From positions 1 through 9,944 of the forward strand of contig JBKPCR010000384.1 of the NCBI GenBank assembly GCA_046727435.1: a stretch of DNA of 9,944 bases, given 5' to 3'. The DNA comes from CAVPRW01 sp046727435 [NCBI: bacterium] (lineage in GTDB: Bacteria; Tectomicrobia; Entotheonellia; J063). Positions within the stretch are counted from its first letter, which is position 1; every line of letters begins with the position of its first letter. A program made the position numbers and the translations under genes. The notes under the pieces are model-generated. The model was not told the DNA's origin. It saw only the letters and a program-made list of their open reading frames with translations, and made no database searches. Below, piece by piece: positions 6,287 to 9,944 of the stretch.

Positions 6287-7480
6287 TCAACCTTTGGGCA
6301 ATCCCAGCACACGCTCGCCGATGATATTGCGCAGGATCTCCGACGTCCCGCCGGCAATCGTATCCGCGCGCGACCGCAAGAATTGATGGGACCAGTGGCC
6401 GCTGTCGACGGCCCCCTTCGAGCCCTGCACCAGTTGCCCCTGCGGCCCCAGAATTTCCATCGCGACCTCGAACAGGCGCTGCGCTGTTTCGCTCCAGAAC
6501 AGTTTATCGATGGAGCCTTCAGGCCCAGGCCGTTGACCACGCTGAAACCGCGTGATGCTCCGATACGTGGAGAGGCGGAGGATCTCGACATCGGTGTAGA
6601 TTTGCGCCAACTTCTGGCGGATGAGCAGGTCTTCAGTGGCCGGACGGCCGTTGCGCAAGGTGCGCCGGGCGGTATCGATCAGCTCATCGAGGGCGATCTT
6701 GGTCTGGATCTCCAGGAGCGAGGCGGTGTTGAGGCGTTCGAACATCAGAATGGTAATGGCCACGTTCCAGCCATCATTGGTCTCGCCCACCAGATTGGTT
6801 CGCGGCACGCGCACATTGTCGAAGAAAACCTCGTTGAACTCCGCATCACCGGTAATCTGACGCAACGGCTTCACGGTGACACCGGGGCTTTGCATGTCCA
6901 CGATCAGGGCGGTAATGCCCTTATGTTTGGGGAGGCTGGCATCGGTACGCACCAGCACAAGACATTGCTGGGCCATGTGGCCGTAGCTATTCCAGATCTT
7001 CTGCCCATTGACCACGAATTCGTCACCGTCGAGGCGAGCACTGGTCGCCAGTGAAGCCAGGTCCGACCCCGAATTGGGCTCCGAAAAGCCCTGACACCAG
7101 ATCTCCTCGGCGTCGAGAATTTTGGGCAGGTAACGCCTCTTCTGCTCTTCGGTGCCGTGGACCATGATGGTGGGGCCAGCGACGATAATGCCGAGGACAT
7201 TGATCAGCGGCGGCGCTTTGGCGCGCGCCATCTCCTGATTGAAGATGACCTGCTCCATCAAGGTTGCGCCGCGTCCGCCATATTCTCGCGGCCAGGTGAG
7301 GCCGACCCAGCCCCCGTCATAGAGCGTGTGTTGCCACGACTTCAGGAAGGCGATCTCGCTGGCAGGGGTCAGGGATTCACGGAACGCTGAGTCGTGCCAC
7401 TCCCGAGGGACACGGGCATCAAGCCACGCGTGGCACTCGTCGCGAAATTTTTCCTCGGCGGGCGTCAATGTCAAATCCAT
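6287..7480 (-). CDS. Acyl-CoA dehydrogenase, large/catalytic-type subunit
   Basis: This 397-residue acyl-CoA dehydrogenase would oxidise an acyl-CoA to the trans-2-enoyl-CoA, passing electrons through FAD to electron-transfer flavoprotein. The middle domain has a full motif, WCQGFSEPNSGSD (128-140), then KIWNSYGHMA (161-170) and NEVFFDNVRVP (216-226). Glu248 in LMFERLN aligns by position with the catalytic Glu of isovaleryl-CoA dehydrogenase and FadE29-type enzymes. The medium-chain position is AGGTSEI (376-382) without Glu. The RxQFGxPIG FAD motif is missing (LIRQKLAQIY, 286-295); the downstream partner has it. The frame is open to 7654, but ATG 7480 has GAGGAGGGG just ahead of it and begins MDLTLTPAEEKFRDE, as the family does. 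It is the first gene of a two-gene operon. The VOC gene diverges 570 bases away. Confidence 0.9.
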   Translation of the reverse strand: MDLTLTPAEEKFRDECHAWLDARVPREWHDSAFRESLTPASEIAFLKSWQHTLYDGGWVGLTWPREYGGRGATLMEQVIFNQEMARAKAPPLINVLGIIVAGPTIMVHGTEEQKRRYLPKILDAEEIWCQGFSEPNSGSDLASLATSARLDGDEFVVNGQKIWNSYGHMAQQCLVLVRTDASLPKHKGITALIVDMQSPGVTVKPLRQITGDAEFNEVFFDNVRVPRTNLVGETNDGWNVAITILMFERLNTASLLEIQTKIALDELIDTARRTLRNGRPATEDLLIRQKLAQIYTDVEILRLSTYRSITRFQRGQRPGPEGSIDKLFWSETAQRLFEVAMEILGPQGQLVQGSKGAVDSGHWSHQFLRSRADTIAGGTSEILRNIIGERVLGLPKG

Positions 7481-7582
7481 CAAGACCCCTCCTCTACAAT
7501 GCCTTTCTAGTTGAGAGATCGAGCGCCTCTGGCAGGTGATAACAAGTCGCTCGGGGAAGGCGCGCAGGCGCTCTCTATGCAT

Positions 7583-7611
7583 CATCGTGTCGGCAAAGTG
7601 GCCACACGATG
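7583..7611. promoter_or_regulatory. Hairpin or operator in the dehydrogenase operon leader
   Basis: CATCGTGT (7583-7590) pairs perfectly with ACACGATG (7604-7611), and GGC (7592-7594) with GCC (7601-7603), leaving one bulged C and the loop AAAGTG. It lies in the predicted 5' leader, ~100 bases before the first dehydrogenase ATG. It could be an RNA leader stem or a repressor operator; sequence alone does not decide. Confidence 0.35.
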
Positions 7612-7661
7612 CGCGATGACACCTAAGTTCCAGCCGTAGACAGGTGACAACCAATGGCCGG

Positions 7662-7691
7662 ATTATACACTAATGCCCCCGTAAACCCCAA
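7662..7691 (-). promoter_or_regulatory. Candidate sigma-70 promoter for the dehydrogenase operon
   Basis: On the minus strand a perfect TATAAT (7667-7662) is preceded at 18 bases by TTGGGG (7691-7686). The -10 is consensus and the -35 keeps only TTG. Transcription would start near 7655 and give a leader of ~175 bases before ATG 7480, containing the 7583-7611 hairpin. Confidence 0.5.
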
Positions 7692-7762
7692 CGTCTGACC
7701 CGTCGTCCGTCGACCAAAATCACGCCTCTATCTGAGGTGGTGGCTCATCAACACGCGGGTGC

Positions 7763-7791
7763 TTGACAGGACCCGCCACATTCGTGATACC
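7763..7791 (+). promoter_or_regulatory. Candidate sigma-70 promoter for the VOC gene
   Basis: A perfect -35 TTGACA (7763-7768) is followed after exactly 17 bases by GATACC (7786-7791), which keeps the central ATA of the -10 consensus. Transcription would run toward the VOC gene with a leader of ~250 bases. It starts ~70 bases from the opposing TATAAT promoter, so the two could share an operator. The weak -10 suggests need for an activator. Confidence 0.4.
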
Positions 7792-7860
7792 ATTCGCTTT
7801 CGAAGGCGCTCGCCGATGATCACTTGTCGCCCAACGCGATCGACATAACGATGGGTTAGA

Positions 7861-7897
7861 ACATGTCTCGACCGTGATGACGACGGTTGATACATGT
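7861..7897. promoter_or_regulatory. 37-base hairpin in the VOC gene leader
   Basis: ACATGTCTCGACCGT (7861-7875) faces ACGGTTGATACATGT (7883-7897). The arms pair over 15 positions with one mismatch and one G-T, around the loop GATGACG. The six outer bases and the five inner bases are perfect. It lies downstream of the candidate TTGACA promoter and ~150 bases before the VOC start codon. An operator for a dimeric regulator and a leader RNA stem are both possible. The rest of 7481-8050 shows no convincing gene. Confidence 0.4.
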
Positions 7898-8050
7898 GAT
7901 GCGGTGGCGTATCATCGGCATAGAGGCATCCTGCCGTAAGTGCTGCGGAAATTATTGAACAGTCAAGGGCGATGCCGGCGTGCACCGGGCATGCTGGGTG
8001 GAGAGTTTGGCCCATGTTTGAAGCAGTGTCAGACAGGGAGGCAAAAACAC

Positions 8051-8923
8051 ATGTCTGAAAATGGTTTCGATCGAACGGCACAAGATGTCGGGAACATCCT
8101 GTCGATGGAGCATGTCAATGTCACCATCCCCGACCAGCAAATGGCGCAGACCTTCTATGCGGCAGGCCTGGGCCTGACACGTGATCCCTACATGATGGTG
8201 GGTCCCGAGAACATGTGGATCAACGTCGGGCAGCAACAATTTCACCTGCCGACACGTGAGAAGCCCATGGTGTTGCGCGGCACGATCGGCCTCGTAATGC
8301 CCGATCTGGAGGCGTTAAAGCAGCGTTTGGTGGCAGTCATGCCGCGGTTAGACGGCACCAAATTCGCCTGTCAGGCCGAGAATGGCCATGTCGACGTGAC
8401 CTGCCCGTGGGGCAACCATTTTCGTGTGCATGCGCCGGGGCCGCAATTCGGCGTGATGACCCTGGGCATTCCGTACGTTGAGTTCCTGGTGCCGCAAGGG
8501 ACGGCATCGGGCATCGGCCAATTCTACAAAGAGGTCATGCAGGCGCCGTATACCTTGACCCAGGATATGAACGTGGCCGTCACCAAGGTGAAAGTTGGCC
8601 CCACGCAATGCTTGATCTTCCGTGAGACCAGCGAAGAGATCCCTGAGTACGACGGCCATCATCTCGCCGTGTACGTCGCCAATTTCTCCGGCCCCCACGC
8701 CTGGCTGAAGAAACATGGCCTGGTCACGCAGGAGAGTAGCGCGTATCAATATCGCTTCGTCGATATCGCGCACCCCGAGACGGGTCGCAAGCTGTTTGCG
8801 ATTGAGCATGAAGTCCGGAGCTTCACGCACCCGATGCTCGGGCGTGAAATCCTGAATCGGAACCCCTTGCAAAACATGGGAGGCTATTCGCGAGGTCGCG
8901 ATGCGTTCGTGACGGTAGCGTAG
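8051..8923 (+). CDS. Two-domain VOC-superfamily protein (glyoxalase/extradiol dioxygenase fold)
   Basis: The 290-residue product shows two tandem vicinal-oxygen-chelate modules. The first (~17-128) opens MEHVNVTIPDQQMAQTFYAA and ends CPWGNHFRVHAPG; the second (~135-255) opens LGIPYVEFLVPQG and ends KLFAIEHEVRS. VOC enzymes bind a divalent metal with His/Glu from paired beta strands. The second half has plausible ligands: Glu144, His203 or His204 in GHHLAVYV, and Glu252 in FAIEHE. The first half has His21, but its closing strand carries Arg/Val where a Glu ligand is usual. The substrate is unknown; ring-cleaving dioxygenase, epimerase and glyoxalase roles are all open. The frame is open to 7940, but ATG 8051 has AGGGAGG 10 bases ahead. 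It diverges from the dehydrogenase operon, which hints at a shared pathway or regulator. Confidence 0.8.
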   Translation: MSENGFDRTAQDVGNILSMEHVNVTIPDQQMAQTFYAAGLGLTRDPYMMVGPENMWINVGQQQFHLPTREKPMVLRGTIGLVMPDLEALKQRLVAVMPRLDGTKFACQAENGHVDVTCPWGNHFRVHAPGPQFGVMTLGIPYVEFLVPQGTASGIGQFYKEVMQAPYTLTQDMNVAVTKVKVGPTQCLIFRETSEEIPEYDGHHLAVYVANFSGPHAWLKKHGLVTQESSAYQYRFVDIAHPETGRKLFAIEHEVRSFTHPMLGREILNRNPLQNMGGYSRGRDAFVTVA

Positions 8924-8969
8924 CATCCTTGACGCTGCACCTCTCCTCGTACCGTTCCTCACCTTAATC

Positions 8970-8999
8970 GCCCCCTCCCCCTGTACTAGGGGAGGGGGC
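8970..8999. terminator. GC-rich hairpin after the VOC gene
   Basis: GCCCCCTCCCC (8970-8980) pairs perfectly with GGGGAGGGGGC (8989-8999) around an 8-base loop, 46 bases after the VOC stop. No T-run follows, but the 11-pair, almost all-GC stem between convergent genes fits a transcription stop. Confidence 0.55.
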
Positions 9000-9067
9000 C
9001 TCTGCCGTCCCTGCCGTGGCATCCACATCTTGGCGTGTCGACCGGCTGTGCCAAAATATCAGGGGCT

Positions 9068-9084
9068 CCCGGTGTCTCACCGGG
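9068..9084 (-). terminator. Hairpin overlapping the glycosyltransferase stop codon
   Basis: CCCGGTG and CACCGGG pair perfectly (7 pairs, 3-base loop) and include the TGA stop of the minus-strand glycosyltransferase (9079-9077). On that strand it is followed within ~10 bases by GATATTTT, a weak U-tract, so it may be the intrinsic terminator of that gene. Confidence 0.4.
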
Positions 9085-9769
9085 CTCGATGGGTTCTGGC
9101 ATACTTCACGGTCACCTTGAGAATCCGATAGGAGGCTCCAAGGGTGCCCCGCCAGGTGCCAGACACCTTCGATTGTCCTCCACGGCGTCGCCGATACGAT
9201 ACCGGCACCTCGCGGATGGGTACGCCATGCTGGACGGCCTTGACGATCATCTCACTTGGCCAGCCATAGGTGCGTTCTTCCATCCGCAGGCGCTGCAGCG
9301 TGTCTCGCGTGATCGCCCGAAACGGCCCGAGATCGGTGAGGGGGATACCGGCCAGGCGACTGATCGCCATCGCCACCAGCCAGTTGCCGAAGACTCCGTG
9401 GAGTGGCATGGCCCCAGGCTCTCGCCTGCCTGCCAACCGTGAACCCAACACTAACTCTGCCTGGCCACGCTCGATCGGATCGATGAGTACGGGGATCTCC
9501 TGTGCATCGAAACTGCCATCGGCGTCGAGAAAGATCAGGATATCCGCCTCGGGCGCAGCCCGCACCCCCGCCAGGCAGGCAGCGCCGTATCCACGCTGGG
9601 GTTCACGTACCACCAGGGCGCCGTGTGCGGCAGCGACTTCGGCGGTGCGGTCCTGACTGCCGTTGTCCACGACAATCACTTGGTCGAGCGACGACCAGGG
9701 TAACTCACCCAGGACAAATGGCAAGCTTTCTTCTTCGTTCAGGGCGGGAATGATGAGACTCAGCTTCAC
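9077..9769 (-). CDS. Family 2 glycosyltransferase, dolichyl-phosphate mannose synthase type
   Basis: This 230-residue GT-A enzyme probably moves a sugar from a nucleotide donor to polyprenyl phosphate or another membrane acceptor. The N-terminus MKLSLIIPALNEEESLPFVL and VIVVDNGSQDRT (31-42) form the nucleotide-binding half. LDADGSFD (81-88) holds the DxD metal motif. GYGAACLAGVR (60-70), LGSRLAGRREPGAMP (108-122), DLGPFRAI (146-153), YGWPSEM (168-174) and the basic RRRRGGQSKVSGT stretch (193-205) follow in family order. There are no C-terminal membrane helices, as in soluble or peripheral GT2 proteins of this type. The start is a GTG with GGAAG 8 bases ahead; no ATG is available in frame before a stop. 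It follows another minus-strand gene by 39 bases, so the two are probably in one operon that begins outside the window. Confidence 0.88.
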   Translation of the reverse strand: MKLSLIIPALNEEESLPFVLGELPWSSLDQVIVVDNGSQDRTAEVAAAHGALVVREPQRGYGAACLAGVRAAPEADILIFLDADGSFDAQEIPVLIDPIERGQAELVLGSRLAGRREPGAMPLHGVFGNWLVAMAISRLAGIPLTDLGPFRAITRDTLQRLRMEERTYGWPSEMIVKAVQHGVPIREVPVSYRRRRGGQSKVSGTWRGTLGASYRILKVTVKYARTHRAR

Positions 9770-9808
9770 GTCAGGGGCTTCCAGCGCAGAATCATGGTGC
9801 GATATCCC

Positions 9809-9944
9809 TCACCGCGCTGCGTCGGGGACGCCGTCCGGGGCCGACGCCAGCTTCCGGGAGTGGACCACGCACCAATAGCCGATGATCCACGAAAAGACCG
9901 GCGCGTACTCTACGATCCGCAGTCCGTATGGCGCGTCTGCAAAG
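9809..9944 (-). CDS. C-terminal end of an unrecognised protein with a membrane-like segment (partial)
   Basis: The minus-strand frame entering from the window edge runs 44 codons to TGA at 9811-9809. Readable parts are APYGLRIVEYAPVFSWIIGY, then WCVVHSRKLASAPDG and VPDAAR. The stretch VFSWIIGYWCVV is hydrophobic and aromatic, like the last transmembrane helix of a membrane protein, followed by a basic cytoplasmic-like end. Codon character and its place 39 bases before the glycosyltransferase support a real gene. A polytopic membrane glycosyltransferase or similar envelope protein would fit the context, but the family cannot be told from this piece. The other two frames here are less protein-like. 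Confidence 0.55.
   Translation of the reverse strand, partial: FADAPYGLRIVEYAPVFSWIIGYWCVVHSRKLASAPDGVPDAAR

Noticed and set aside
6248-7054. 268-codon plus-strand open frame opposite the large acyl-CoA dehydrogenase
   Set aside because: It is antisense to a clear dehydrogenase gene, and its length follows from the GC-rich codon pattern of that gene. It has no domain and no ribosome site.
7728-8081. 117-codon minus-strand open frame in the divergent region
   Set aside because: It spans the candidate promoter, the 37-base hairpin and the start of the VOC gene. The composition is not protein-like and no ribosome site is seen.
8348-9028. 226-codon minus-strand open frame opposite the VOC gene
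   Set aside because: It is the antisense shadow of a well-supported protein and runs through the GC-rich hairpin at 8970-8999. The protein is not family-like.
1-9944. CRISPR arrays, tRNA or rRNA genes, intact insertion sequences
   Set aside because: No regularly spaced repeats, no tRNA cloverleaf consensus (GGTTCGAATC-type T-arm with matching acceptor stem), no rRNA signature and no intact transposase were found by eye.

Overview
This is a 9.9 kb chromosomal segment from a bacterium of moderately high GC content. It holds one housekeeping sigma factor end, nucleotide and tRNA genes, and a fatty-acid-type catabolic operon. RpoD region 4 is of the common primary sigma type. Two acyl-CoA dehydrogenases sit in tandem, and the window carries a palindromic repeat of the GTCATGCTGAGCG kind. 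Together these suggest an uncultured soil or marine lineage (deltaproteobacterial, Tectomicrobia-like or similar). That placement is an inference only; no marker here fixes the phylum.

Layout. 1-351: the 3' end of rpoD, followed by a strong 52-base palindrome. 352-1260: about 900 bases without an intact gene, but not empty. On the minus strand they hold the decayed C-terminus of an integron-integrase-like tyrosine recombinase (frameshifted), fused in frame to the C-terminus of a MazE-like antitoxin. Directly downstream is the broken N-terminus of a MazF/PemK toxin. This is the remains of a mobile cassette or toxin-antitoxin locus next to rpoD. 1261-3717: a plus-strand run of pyrE, a class III aminotransferase of the glutamate-semialdehyde aminotransferase type, and a small PPOX-fold flavin protein. 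3744-3819: a 76-base inverted repeat. 3913-5016: trmB with an unusually long C-terminal extension.

5135-7480 (minus strand): two translationally coupled acyl-CoA dehydrogenase genes. Their active-site and FAD-binding signatures are split between the two proteins, which points to an obligate heteromeric enzyme like the steroid side-chain FadE pairs. A 570-base divergent regulatory region (7481-8050) separates this operon from a two-domain VOC (glyoxalase/extradiol dioxygenase fold) protein on the plus strand. It contains candidate promoters facing both ways and two hairpins. After a GC-rich hairpin (8970-8999) comes a convergent minus-strand GT2 glycosyltransferase of the dolichyl-phosphate-mannose-synthase type. 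Upstream of it is the C-terminal end of an unrecognised gene with one membrane-like segment, cut by the window edge.

The dehydrogenase pair and the divergent VOC protein could belong to one catabolic pathway, since they share a promoter region. pyrE and trmB are housekeeping genes. The most interesting items are the overlooked recombinase/toxin-antitoxin remnant, the split-active-site dehydrogenase pair and the extended TrmB.
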